From: Amoebophrya sp. A120
Taxonomy: Eukaryota; Sar; Dinophyceae; Syndiniales; Amoebophryaceae
Direction: 5' to 3'
Length of the DNA stretch: 64,000 nt
Assembly (NCBI GenBank): GCA_905178155.1
Contig: CAJINV010000008.1
Location: 682,001-746,000 of the forward strand
A model generated the notes under the pieces. The model made no database searches. It was not told the origin of the DNA and saw only the letters and a list, made by a program, of their open reading frames with translations. The translations under genes were made by a program, and so were the position numbers. Below are positions 52,606-63,125 of this stretch, in pieces (positions within the stretch are counted from its first letter, which is position 1; the number at the start of each line of letters is the position of its first letter).

Positions 52606-55600
52606 ATGAGGCGCACAGTCGTACGGCTTTCGGTTGGTTTGACTTGCCTTGGAATAGTGTCCCGATGCGAGGAGGAGGACACCCAAGCACACGGGCCGCA
52701 GCAGGCCGTCTCGCCACCCGCTAAAAAAACTTCGTTCCGGAAGCCCGGACATGCCGCGGCCAAAGCTCTGCAGCAAAGTTTGCGCAAAGCAGCAGCGCTC
52801 GCGAGCCACGACGGGTATAAGAATTCTGATGGTGCCGAGAGTGCGCAATTTTCGTCGTTTCTGCAGAACGCGTTTGCCGCGCTTTTACCCGCTAGTCTGC
52901 AAGCGCGAGCGCACGATGCACAGGTGGACGAGCCACACGTACTAGGGCAAACACGGCGCGAACCACCGCACCCCCCGCATGCTGCCAACGCACACACGCC
53001 ATTGGTAGAAAACGGTAAAGTACCACCCGCGAGCGCCACGGCAAAGGCCGCCGCAAAGAAGGCGCTGGAGGAGCTTTCGATGCTGCAGCTCGGTGGCGGA
53101 CTCGTACAAACACCGCCGCACTTAGCGGAAAAGGAGTTCGTCAGCCATCCCCCCGATGGCGTCCGCTTTTCCGTGGCAGAAGCACGACGGAACTACGATC
53201 AGGATCGTGGCTCGTCGCTGCCTCACGTCACCCCGCGGCGTGATTCAACCCCCACCGCATCGGAGGAACAAATCAGCGACAATCTCCCGCCCAGCAGTTT
53301 CGTGCAAACAGCGCCAGAGCGGGCGGGCGCCGCACCAGTTCTGGTTGCGGGTGCTGACGACATAGGATTGCACCTTAACACGGGTTCATCTGGAAACTAC
53401 GCCGAGCCCAGCTCCCTCCTGAGCGTCGCACAGCAACAGGAAGACCGGGCGGCAGTGGAGGCTGCGCGAGCGGCGGACTTCGCGGGCGGCCAGGATGTTG
53501 TGCAGATCGTGTCCCTTGAACCGCTTGGAGCGAGCGGCGCTGGCGGTGTGCCAGGAGGCCTCCCGCTGCCCCCGGCGGGCGCGGGTGGATACGAAAGCAG
53601 TGATCCTTTGAGTAATCTGGCGGCGCTTCCAGCTGAGCTGGAAGTGGCGATGGAGCAACAGGTGATGCAGCAGCGCGAAGCGGAACAAATGGAACAGCAG
53701 TATTACAGTGAAAAGTGCCCCCCACCCCCAAAGTTACAAAAATTTGTGATGCGAAGTTTCGAAATGAAAACTTTTTGTCATGCATGAAAGGAGTATGAAT
53801 CTTTCTGATGCAGATTCTAGTCGTGTTTCGCATCGCTTGCATGACAAGCGCCACTCTTGCTGGGATCTTTTGCAATGCAAATTTTTGCTATTCACGATCG
53901 GAAATCTGTGATGCTCATACATGCAAGAGGGCGAGTGTTTCATTTGGAAAGGTTTGCAATACAAATGCTTTCCAGTTCGGGGGTGGGGGCATTTTTCATT
54001 GTAATAAGCAGGAGATGAGCTGGATGGCGCTGACCGCGCTGTCCAAGTTGATGTATCAAATGTAAAAATGTCTGGGTCTGGAAACTTGTGATGCTAAAAT
54101 TGAATGGTAGACGGACTGCAATACGCAGCTATGCATGACAAATTTTTTGGCTCCCATGTCTTACGTATTCCGCATGACAAACTGCGTTTTTGCATGACAG
54201 GCAGGAGGGCCTTTTCGTGCCTATGCAACACAGATTCTCGAGTCATGCCAGACAAGCATGACAAACTTGCATTCTTCCAGACCCAGACATTTTTACACTT
54301 GATATGATGGAATTGTCGACCATCGTGATCGAGGACGAGACCGCTTCCTCTCAACAGGGAGCGCAGGTTGTGCCAGGGGAGATGCTCGTGACCACGACGG
54401 ACGGTCTCCAGTCGCGGGATTTCCTCCCGGTTGTAAGTGACGTGGATGTCGTGCAGTTTTACCGCAACCTGGGCGCAAGTTCATCGACGGACTCGCTGAT
54501 CGCCAGTCTGCAGGAACAGGAGACCTGCATGGACCGCAAGATGAAGCTGCAGCAGATCCCGCACAAGGGGAAAGCCAAGGAGCTGAAGTGGTCGTCGAAC
54601 GGGCGGTGCGGACCGCAGTTCGGGGATATGCACTGCAAAAGTATCGCACTAGTAGTAATCGCATTACAAATTGGCTCAGCGTGACAGATGAAATCTGTCA
54701 TGCTGTTTTGCCTTGGGATGGAGATTTGTAATGCATGACTGCGATTACTACGAGTGTGATACTTCTGCACAGGATAGGGGACACCGCCTGCAAAACCGGG
54801 TGCTGCTCCGCGTTCGGGTGGTGCGGCAGCGGCCACGACTGGTGCGACTGCGGCGTGTGCCAGGCCGAATTCGGGCGATGCGGCCAGACCTCGTGGCAGC
54901 AGTACGAGATCGGCGAGAACCTGTGCATGTTGCCCGACCACCTGGAGCAGGCGGTGTACGAGCTGTTTCAGAAGAACGCCGGTTCGGACGACGTCGCCGC
55001 GAAGAACCTGCAGACGACGCTGCAGCAGATCCACCGCTCCATGCCCCACGCGTCCTTTGAGCAGCTGTACTACGGCTTCGAGTGTCTGCTGGAGAACGTG
55101 GACGAAAAGCTGACGCTGTCCAAGATCGAGAAGATGCTGGCCGTGGTGAGCAAAAAGGCCAGCTACAAGCAGGTGATTGACACCACGGTCCTGCTCCGGA
55201 ACTTTCCGGACGTCAGCAACGGCCAGAGCGCCTCCTTGGAGTACGCGTGGATCTACCTGTTGGCCTTCCAAAGCGCGCTTTCCGAGCCGCAACGCGCGGG
55301 ACAGGCCGCGTCGTCGGGGGAATTTGTGAGCACCGCCTTGTTCCTGAGCGCGATTCAGAATCACCTGACGAGTCGCCAGCGAAGCGGCACTAGTACCGCT
55401 TCCTGGTTCGGCGGGTCCTCGAGCGCCAGTGCCGCGGGCACCAGCGGACCAACCTTGCAGCTGCTGCTCACGGAGCTGACCAAAGTGGTGCAGCGATTCC
55501 CGCAGAACACGCTGAGCGACATTGACCGCGCCTACACGGAGCTGCGGCTGGTGTATGACAACGTGGACTTTCTGGGCTTTGCCGCCGCGCTGGAAGTTTT

Positions 55601-58305
55601 GATTCCGATGCGCAAGACCGAGCCGCTCTCGGCCGCGATGCGGGCTCGGGCGGCCTCCACCGTCGCGCCGGCGTTGCCCCCCGGCGACGTGGAGCGCTAC
55701 AGCCAGGCCTTCCAGCGGCTGAAGTCGCGCTGCTACCTGGATCCGAAGGAAGAGGTGAAGACGATCGCGGACAACGTGGTCCTGCTGAAAAAGATCTTTC
55801 ACGAGGGCGACGAGGACCCGGTGAAGGTCCTGGGTGCGCTCGGCGACCTGATGGAGCAGTTTCACCTGACGAAGTCCGGCTCGGTGACCGCCACCTTGCA
55901 GGAGGGAAAGATGGCCGAGCGTGTCTTCGGCAGCGCCGGCGACAATTCCTTCAGTGCCGTCGCGCGCTACCTGACCCAGGTGCGGATGCTGTACATCAGC
56001 CGGGGCGGCGTCTTCTCCTCCTCCCCGCCGACCCTGGAGCAGTGCCTGGAACTGAGCGCGGTCTTTCTGCACGAGAAGGGAAACCAGATCCCCGATCGCC
56101 GGAACTTGGACGTCGTTCTGCAAAAAATGCAGGAGGTCGGCCCGCCGAACTTCGACCCCGCCGCGCTGCAGAAGGAAGTCGAGAAAGAAACGGCCGCTGG
56201 GTCCGCGGACGAGGCGAGTTCCACATCGCTCGGTTCCTTTTTCGTGACCGCTGCGAAACCCGCCGAGCAGGCGGATGCGGCGAGTGTCGGGGACGCGGTC
56301 CAGCAGCTTGTGCAAGCCTACGGCGTCACTGTCCAGCAGGCGAAACACAGCCTCTTGCGGCTCGGCAACCGGTGGAAGGGCTTGAATCTTGACGAAGTTG
56401 TCAAATTCCTGCTGGATTTCCAGGCGGCCAATGGTCGGAAGTATAGCCTGTCCGTGATCGTGTCAAGTCTAGACGCGTTGGCCCGGTTCTCTGACGCCGC
56501 GCCGCTCCGGGATGGCGGTCGAGACGAAAGCCGAACTAGGGGCAGCACGGACGGTGGTTCTTCTAGCAGCAGCAGCGCCGCAGTAGATGCCGACGCGCTC
56601 CCGCCCACCTTCGGGCAGTGCGGCGAGGTGCTGATCGACATGGCCAAACAGCTGGAGTCGTCGGACGAACTGCACGCCGTCGCGGTGGACTTTTCCTCGC
56701 TGAAGGTCGCCCTGGAGGACGCTGCGGACGCCGCCTCCACGGACGGCCGCAACGGTCTCCAGGCGGTGTGGGGCGTGTTTGTGCTGCTGAAAAACGAGTT
56801 CGCGGAGGGGGAGCAGCCCTCGTCGTGGAAACAGGTCGCGGACGACGTGCACAAGCTGCTGTTGAAGTTCCGGCACACGCAGAATTTGCACCGGTTGTAC
56901 GCGCTGCTGACGGGGCTGAAGGAGGCCTACAATGACAAGCTGTCTCTGACCGCGATCACGGACATTCTTCTCACCTTCGAGCGCGAGTTCCCCGAGCTCT
57001 GCAAGGAGCAGGACGGCGCGCTGGAGTGGTTTTTGGATTTTCTGATCCGCATCAAGGCCGTGGATTTTATTCCCGCCGAGGAGATGGTGTCCATGGACTC
57101 CAAGTCGCAGTTGCTCACCACGGTCGAGGCTGTGGTGGAGATGAAGGCGTTCGGAAAGCGGTTCGCGACGGCTAAAGACTTCTTTGCCACGCTGCTCGAG
57201 GCCGTGCAGGTGCTGGAGCCCGCGTTCGGGCCGGCCGGCCGGATCTGGACGCTGAGCAGTGCCACGGGCAGTCCGCTCACGTTTTCGCAGCTGGCGGCTT
57301 CCTTCGCCCGGTTTCATGCGGATTTCTTGCTCGTGGCGCAGGAAGTGACGCTGCACGACCTGATCATGGCCTTGAAGCGGCTGCACGACTACTTCTACCA
57401 GTCCAGCCTGCCCGCGATCCTGACCAGTCTCGGTCGCCTGCCCGGGCTCTTCCCGGAGCTGAACCTCCACCAGCTCATCGAGGAGATCGCGGAGGTTAAA
57501 AGCACGGTCCCCGACCTCACGGTCCTCGTCGAAACGCTGGCGCAGTGGAAGCAAAAGGAACCGCTCCTGTCCTGGCGAACCGCGAGGGAAAGGTAGAGAT
57601 GATGAAAAAATGTGACTTGGAAGAGGAAGTTAGTAGATAATCGCAATTTTTCGTTTCTTGAGGTAATAAGTCAGAAGTTTTTGGGATCATGGGATCGACG
57701 TCGCATCATGTAGTAATCCTACATAGAAACAAAAAATAATCAGGTACGCGCAGGAGCACACGACTGCAGGGGGGACACTGTGCAGTTGGCTGCTGATTTC
57801 CACCGGCGTGCTGTTCCTTCTGTGCGTTTCGCAGGACCACTTGCGCACCAGGAAGCAGCGGGGCCGCTTCAGCAACCATGCCGACGCGTACGGCGCGATT
57901 CCACCGGAGGACAGCACTGTCGCGGCGACCACTACAACCGCGACCGCTAGCTACCTGAAGCCCGGCGCCTCACTACTGGATCGGTTTGCTGCAAAGTTTC
58001 TCGGCGCGGGAAGCTACGCGCTCGGCAACGGGCGCAGCGGGGGCTTGGAAACAAGTACAACAACCACCGGGGGAGGTGGAAGCAAAAAGACCATTGTACA
58101 CGTGTCCACCAGTAAACAAACGCTAGAACAACAAGCACGACAGTCTGGAAGCAAGAGCAGCCCCCTGCAGCGACGGAGCAAGCAGAGCACCGCTAACACA
58201 TCAGACGTGCCGGATCCCTTCGCTACGACATCCTCGAAGGGGTCCAACTCAACGGCAACGGTGCAGCAAAAACTGGATTTCGAAATGGATGACATTCTGG
58301 GGTGA
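52606..58305 (+). CDS. Type I membrane protein with a hevein-type chitin-binding domain (CBM18)
   Basis: Five exons: 52606-53695, 54007-54048, 54305-54621, 54777-57592, 57744-58305, total exactly 1609 codons. The start is the ATG at 52606, giving a signal peptide (RRTVVRLSVGLTCLGIVS). Residues about 20-365 are Ala/Pro-rich. A hevein domain is split by an introner and only appears after splicing: about residues 477-520, RCGPQFGDTACKTGCCSAFG followed by WCGSGHDWCDC, with the eight-Cys spacing and the S-aromatic binding motif. About 900 helical residues of unknown fold follow, with repeated units of the type LLxxFxxLYxxFxxL. Exon 5 (GT-AG intron 57593-57743) adds a single TM near 1433-1452 (LCSWLLISTGVLFLLCVS) and a Ser/Thr-rich tail of about 155 residues. 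Likely a surface receptor or wall-binding protein. Confidence 0.8.
53701..54006. mobile_element. Introner, family D, CBM18 gene intron 1
   Basis: Left arm TATTACAGTGAAAAGTGCCC, right arm GGGGGCATTTTTCATTGTAA; direct repeat AGCAG at 53696-53700 and 54007-54011. Interior closely matches 49759-50033. Confidence 0.9.
54054..54304. mobile_element. Introner, family A, CBM18 gene intron 2
   Basis: Left arm TATCAAATGTAAAAATGTCT, right arm AGACATTTTTACACTTGATA; direct repeat TGATG at 54049-54053 and 54305-54309. Confidence 0.91.
54627..54776. mobile_element. Introner, family C, CBM18 gene intron 3
   Basis: 150 bp with arms TATGCACTGCAAAAGTATCG and GTGATACTTCTGCACAGGAT; direct repeat GGGGA at 54622-54626 and 54777-54781. 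It sits inside the coding sequence of the hevein domain. Confidence 0.9.
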
Positions 58306-58932
58306 GAGTATTCAGTAAGAGGTTTCAACACTGCCTTCTAGGCTGGGATTTTCTCATCAAGTAAAAGAAGATTTCTACGACTTTATTTGGAAATTAATTG
58401 TTTGAACGATCTTCTGTTACCGTAACCGTATCGAAGATTCCACAGTAGCTAAAAAGAATCTTACGACTTTTTGTAGTTATGACCGTGACCGTATCCTATC
58501 GACATTGTACAAATTTCAACTCTTTTGAATCTCTTCGTGTAAAATGTATCAAACAAACTACTCAAATAGTGATGAGGCACGCGATGCTAATTCGAAAAAA
58601 TGATCTTGCTTGTTTCACAAACTGTACAAAGAAAGATATCTTCAGCCCTGCGGGACAAGAATGATGAACATGGCTAAGCCAACACGCCCCGTTTTCTAGG
58701 AATTGCAGACGGTGCGAGGCTGAGTCTGAGTCAACTACACGAAAATAATGCTTTTGGTTTCGCATGTTCGTACTGGCTCTCTTTGACCTGACCACTTTCG
58801 CGTACCTCTGACTGATGCATCCGCATGCGAGATTCAGGACAAGAGGAAGGAGCATATGACAAAACAGAGCGTCGTAGCAAATAATGCAGCGCGAGCGCCG
58901 CCAGAAGCCGTCTGGAAACGCTTCGTTCGACA
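58306..58932. other. Intergenic, nothing recognised
   Basis: About 630 bp, AT-rich in the left half. Short ORFs on both strands overlap each other and lack features. Confidence 0.5.
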
Positions 58933-59769
58933 ATGACGGAGGTCCGCCATGTAGCCGCCAGACTGCTCAGCGTTCCGCTTTTTTCGCAGTCCCTGAGGTT
59001 CTTCTCGTCGCAGTGGCTGCTGGCATCCATGCCGCAGACGACGGCAGCTACCTCCAGCATGAAGGGACACTGGGAGTATCGGGTGTTTTTTCCGGATAGT
59101 ACGGAAAATAACGCGCGCTTTGAGCAGATGCTGAACGATTTCCCAGATTTGAGGACTGTAACCCCGAAGGAGCGCACGGACGTGTACCTCTACCCGCGAC
59201 TGGACCACGCGAAAGCGCTGTTTCCCCACGGCGTCAAACTACGCAACGTCAAAGGCGACGGCTCGTCGGCTGGAGCGAGCGCGGCCGAGCAGGCTGCCAC
59301 TGCTGACTCGCTGGAAGTCAAGCTCCGCCTCGAAAAATACCAATCAAACGGCATGGCCGGCGCCGAAAAATACAAAAAGCACCGGATCGAGTTGGGGAAC
59401 CACGAGACGACGGGTGAGAAAAAGTGGGAGAAATTGATTTCCTTTCTGATCGACAGCTCTGAGGACTACTATACGACACAGCACGTCGAAGGGAAGTATG
59501 TCGCTCGCACGACGCGCACCACGCTTGAGGACGTGGACTCCTGGCACCACATTGCGCTCGCCAAGGAGGTGCGGAAAGTACACGTCGGCCCGTTCGTGGT
59601 GGAAGCCACCAAAGTGACCACGGTGGCGGACCAGGAAGTTTGGTACTCACTATGTGTCGAGGGAACCACGGGAAAGACGAAACCTGAGGACATGTACGAT
59701 TTTGCGGAGAAAAACTCCGCGGCGCTGGCGGAGTTCCTGGCGGAACCGACGCCGGATCATTCCTTATAG
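58933..59769 (+). CDS. Possible CYTH-like (triphosphate tunnel) protein
   Basis: Single open frame of 278 codons from ATG. The N-terminal 33 residues are basic and hydrophobic with no acidic residue after Glu3 (VAARLLSVPLFSQSLRFFSS), like an organelle-targeting presequence; MPQTTAATSS or MKGHWEYRV could be internal starts. From residue 46, GHWEYRVFFP, then DSLEVKLRLEKYQ, KYKKHRIELG, and later WYSLCVEG and a C-terminal helical EKNSAALAEFLAEP give alternating beta strands with charged residues as in CYTH barrels (EYExK strand, ExKxR strand). I could not confirm the family, and the typical ExExK is not exact. Confidence 0.5.
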   Translation: MTEVRHVAARLLSVPLFSQSLRFFSSQWLLASMPQTTAATSSMKGHWEYRVFFPDSTENNARFEQMLNDFPDLRTVTPKERTDVYLYPRLDHAKALFPHGVKLRNVKGDGSSAGASAAEQAATADSLEVKLRLEKYQSNGMAGAEKYKKHRIELGNHETTGEKKWEKLISFLIDSSEDYYTTQHVEGKYVARTTRTTLEDVDSWHHIALAKEVRKVHVGPFVVEATKVTTVADQEVWYSLCVEGTTGKTKPEDMYDFAEKNSAALAEFLAEPTPDHSL

Positions 59770-59850
59770 CAGCGAAAAATGTACTAGTATCCGTGTCATG
59801 TGTTCGTAAAAAAGCGTTTCGTAACTAGACACACTTACAAATGAGTTGCT

Positions 59851-60389
59851 TTATGCATCAAGCCACTTAATACTAGTCATAAAACGAAGCACGCGGGAGT
59901 TATGCGATTGCATCATGGGCAGGTACGTTTTTCGCCCGGACGACAGCACGATTTGGATTTGCTCATCGGAGGCTATCCGCATTTCATACAGCATTTGGTC
60001 CTGGGAATCGAGGGGAACAAACGGGATGAAGTGTAGGAAAAGAAATAGAAGGGCCTTTTCTCGCAAGAACACACGGACACCTCGGTTAGTGAACGGGAAC
60101 ATTGTATGCTGCGTCAGTCCGCTGTTGCATAGATAAGAAAAGCTGGATAAGAACATCAACTGTTTGGTGCGCGAGCACGAATTCTTGCACCGCATTCGCT
60201 TGAAGCCATTGCACAAAAAGCCCACGGCAGGTGTTCTGCCTGTCTGATGATCCGGTCTTGTGCCAAGCGATGCTAGTACACCACTCTGGACGTCGTTTCC
60301 TGCAATAGAGACGACCCACGTTCAGTCGCCGCAAGGACGGTGTGCCAATTTTCCCTTTGGAAACCAGTAATTGCACTGCTATTATTCAT
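59851..60389 (-). CDS. Small unknown protein, three exons
   Basis: Exons 60389-60316, 60239-60101 and 60000-59851 with introns of 76 and 100 bp, both GT-AG; 121 codons, 120 aa. The three frames join in phase (2, then 0) with no stop, and the translation reads like a folded protein: MNNSSAITGFQRENWHTVLA, then QWLQANAVQEFVLAHQTVDV, then IVLSSGRKTYLPMMQSHNSR and a WLDA end. The donor of intron 2 (GTTCCC) is weak. Upstream of the neighbouring aminotransferase gene on the opposite strand (224 bp between starts), so the two may share a divergent promoter. I recognise no family. Confidence 0.5.
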
Positions 60390-60612
60390 GATCGTCCATG
60401 TCCAAAAGTTAACGTTCCGACAAGAGATCAGTTTTCACACGCGTGAAGTAAAACATTTTTTGGTTCACGCCAAGCAGCAGGCTTTTCATTGCGCGGATCC
60501 ACCTACATCATCTTGGTTGCGAGGTTCTACTTGAGAAGATCATGCCGCGACAGGTCCTGTTCAGTTTTGCTCCTTAGGGTTGCAGTGTAAAGGAAGTTCT
60601 CCGCCTGAATCG

Positions 60613-62086
60613 ATGGCGATGGCGCGTCAAGAGGCGGCGGACGACGGGCGGGCGCTACCGGTGAACACGCCAAAGTTCTGGGGGGACGAGCGCGCGAGGC
60701 TGGTGGAGTGCATCGATTCCGGGTGGATATCGTCGGAGGGTCCGTTCGTCAAGGAGTTTGAAACCGCGTTCGCGAGGCAGTGCGACCGCAAGTACGGAGT
60801 GGCGGTGGCCAACGGAACCGCCGCTTTGGACATCGTAATGCAGGTGCTGCAGGTCGGCCCGGGGGACGAAGTCATTCTGCCCACGCTGACCATCATCAGC
60901 TGCATTCAGCAGGTGGTCAAGTCCGGCGCGACACCCGTTTTGGTGGACTGCGAGGCGGGGGGCTACAATTTCGACCTGGCCGCTGTGCGGGACCGCATCA
61001 CGGCAAAAACGAAGGCGGTGCTCGCCGTGCATGTGTACGAGTACCCCGTGGACATGGTCCGCCTGCTAGCGCTGGTGCAGGAGAAGGAGCGAGAATTGCG
61101 GGGCGGAAACAAGATCTACGTGGTGGAGGACTCCGCGGAACTGATCGGGGGCCAGTTCCAGGGCCGGCCGTGTGGGAGCTTCGGCGACTTTTCCACGGTG
61201 AGCTTTTACCCCAACAAGCACATCACGACCGGGGAGGGCGGGATGGTGTTGTGCGACGAGCTGGAGTTGTGTGAGGCCGCGAGAAAGGTCCGGAACCTCT
61301 GCTTCGATCCAGACAAACCTAGGTTTGTGCACGCGGACCTGGGGTTCAACTATCGCATGACCAGCCTCCAGGCGGCGCTGGGGCTGGCGCAGCTTCCCCA
61401 TTTGGCACAAGCGATCGAGCGAAAGCGGGAGATCGGGCGTCTGTACAACAAATTCTTCCAGAACGAGATGAAAGAAGTGCTGCCGTATGTGCGAATACCA
61501 AGCGAAACGGATCAATTTGGTTCCGAAAACATCTTTTGGGTTTACATGATTGAGGTATAGTGCTGCTTACTACCTTGTTCCTAAGCTGCTTTTCTGAACA
61601 TGGAAGGTGTTTGGTGAAGGGAATATTGACCAATAGCAAGTTCTTGCATCTCTTTCAGGCTGCAACTCGCGATTTAGATAGAATCGGTGTGAGAATTCCT
61701 GTTGGGCAATCACGATCACAGACGACCCCTTGGCTGGCCACAAAATTATTATTTTTTGTTTTTGAATTTGAAGCGAAGCACTTCTTTGCCATCAGATAAC
61801 CCACCCGACTCTGACGGCGGCTGCGTTGATGGCTTTACTGGGCAAAGCGAAGGTCGGGACGCGCCCTTGCTTTTTCCCGCTGCATCGGCAGCCGGTGTTT
61901 ATCGGTGACGATCCGAAGAGCCGCTACCACCAGCCGCATTTTGTGGGTGCCCGGTTTCCTCACGCGGAGCGTTTGGCCGAGAAATCGTTCTACCTGCCCA
62001 GCGGTCTCGCGCTCACAGACGAGGACGTGCGAATTGCCTGTCTAAGATTTCGAGATGTGCTGCTGCAAGCAGTAGCGGAAACATGA
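60613..62086 (+). CDS. DegT/DnrJ/EryC1/StrS-family PLP-dependent sugar aminotransferase
   Basis: Two exons, 60613-61554 and 61796-62086, with a 241-bp GT-AG intron; 411 codons, 410 aa. Enzymes of this fold-type I family transfer an amino group to a keto-sugar nucleotide in surface-glycan or antibiotic sugar synthesis. Visible marks: SGWISSEGPFVKEFE, YGVAVANGTAALDIVMQVL, GDEVILPTLTIISC, VEDSAELIGG (Asp pairs with the PLP ring), SFYPNKHITTGEGGM with the PLP-binding Lys near residue 202, LGFNYRMTSLQAALGLAQL, and the C-terminal AERLAEKSFYLPSGLALTDE after the splice. Closest in feel to perosamine or GDP-sugar C4 aminotransferases, but the substrate cannot be read from the sequence. The family is much commoner in bacteria, so ancient transfer is possible. 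Confidence 0.9.
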
Positions 62087-63125
62087 GCATTGATTGCCTG
62101 AGTAGGGGGCAAACTTGGAGAGGCTGCGGCGTCCCTGCCACTACCTAGGCAATACACTGATTTACTTTCAGTAATGGTACGCTGCTAGAAGCACGATAAA
62201 AAAAGGCGGCGCGTGCCCGAAAATTAGAATAAGGTCGTAGCAAGACCGCATACATTGTTCCAGCGAGAAGTTTATCGATAGATCCCTACTTAATTCTGGA
62301 TGACAACATCACGCGCAACAAAGATCCATTTCATGACGCTTTGTGTCGAAGTCCGTGGTTTGCTAAGCGGTACAGCGATTTTGCTTGACCGAGAAGACGG
62401 TTCTATCTATGACGTGATGTTACTGACAGCCGCCGTTTTGGCGTCAACGAAGTAGTTAGCCGCAGCTTCATTGAACGGTCATAGTAGCAAAACTTGTATG
62501 CATAGATACCGCTCTCCTGCTAAAGCATTGCCACGAGAAAGCACGCGATCCGGTGCGCATGCAAATTACAACATGTTGTTTCTGTCACTTTTGGCGTCTC
62601 CAGGGGGCAGTTCATCTCTTTACTAGCTTTTTGTGTTGATGACTGCATGGTCGTCCAGTGTGCAAGTCAACCAAGGTAGCCAGTAGGAACTCTTTCACAG
62701 AAAAATAAGTCATAATCTTTGCTGTGCACCACTAGACGCTTACTTGGAACATACTAACACAACCAGAGTTTCACATGCCTGTATACTATCGCTGAAAGAG
62801 ACACTCCTCCTTCCGGCGTTCAACAGATAATAAACACGTAGCTCACGTCGACGGTGAAGATTGATCAGTACTTATTTTCTTACTTTAGAAGAACGGTAAT
62901 AGAGACCCCATCTTCTGTGTAAAGACGTCATTATTTGACCCGCACCGGTCCGCAAGCGGGGAAGCAGCTGTCACAACAACCGTAGCAACATTTGCTTGTC
63001 ATAATATCATTGACGTCCTCACCGCCATAGGAAGAGAGGCGGTAACGAGCTAGAGATTGCCCGCATTAGGTCAACACAAGAACCACTTGCACAAGAACAC
63101 TAGAAATCGAATCAGTTCGACCAAA
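62087..63125. other. Intergenic, about 1 kb, nothing recognised
   Basis: No ORF above about 60 codons, no tandem repeat, no introner arms. I looked for tRNA-like cloverleaf and snRNA-like stretches by eye and found none. It should contain the promoter of the Alba gene. Confidence 0.5.
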
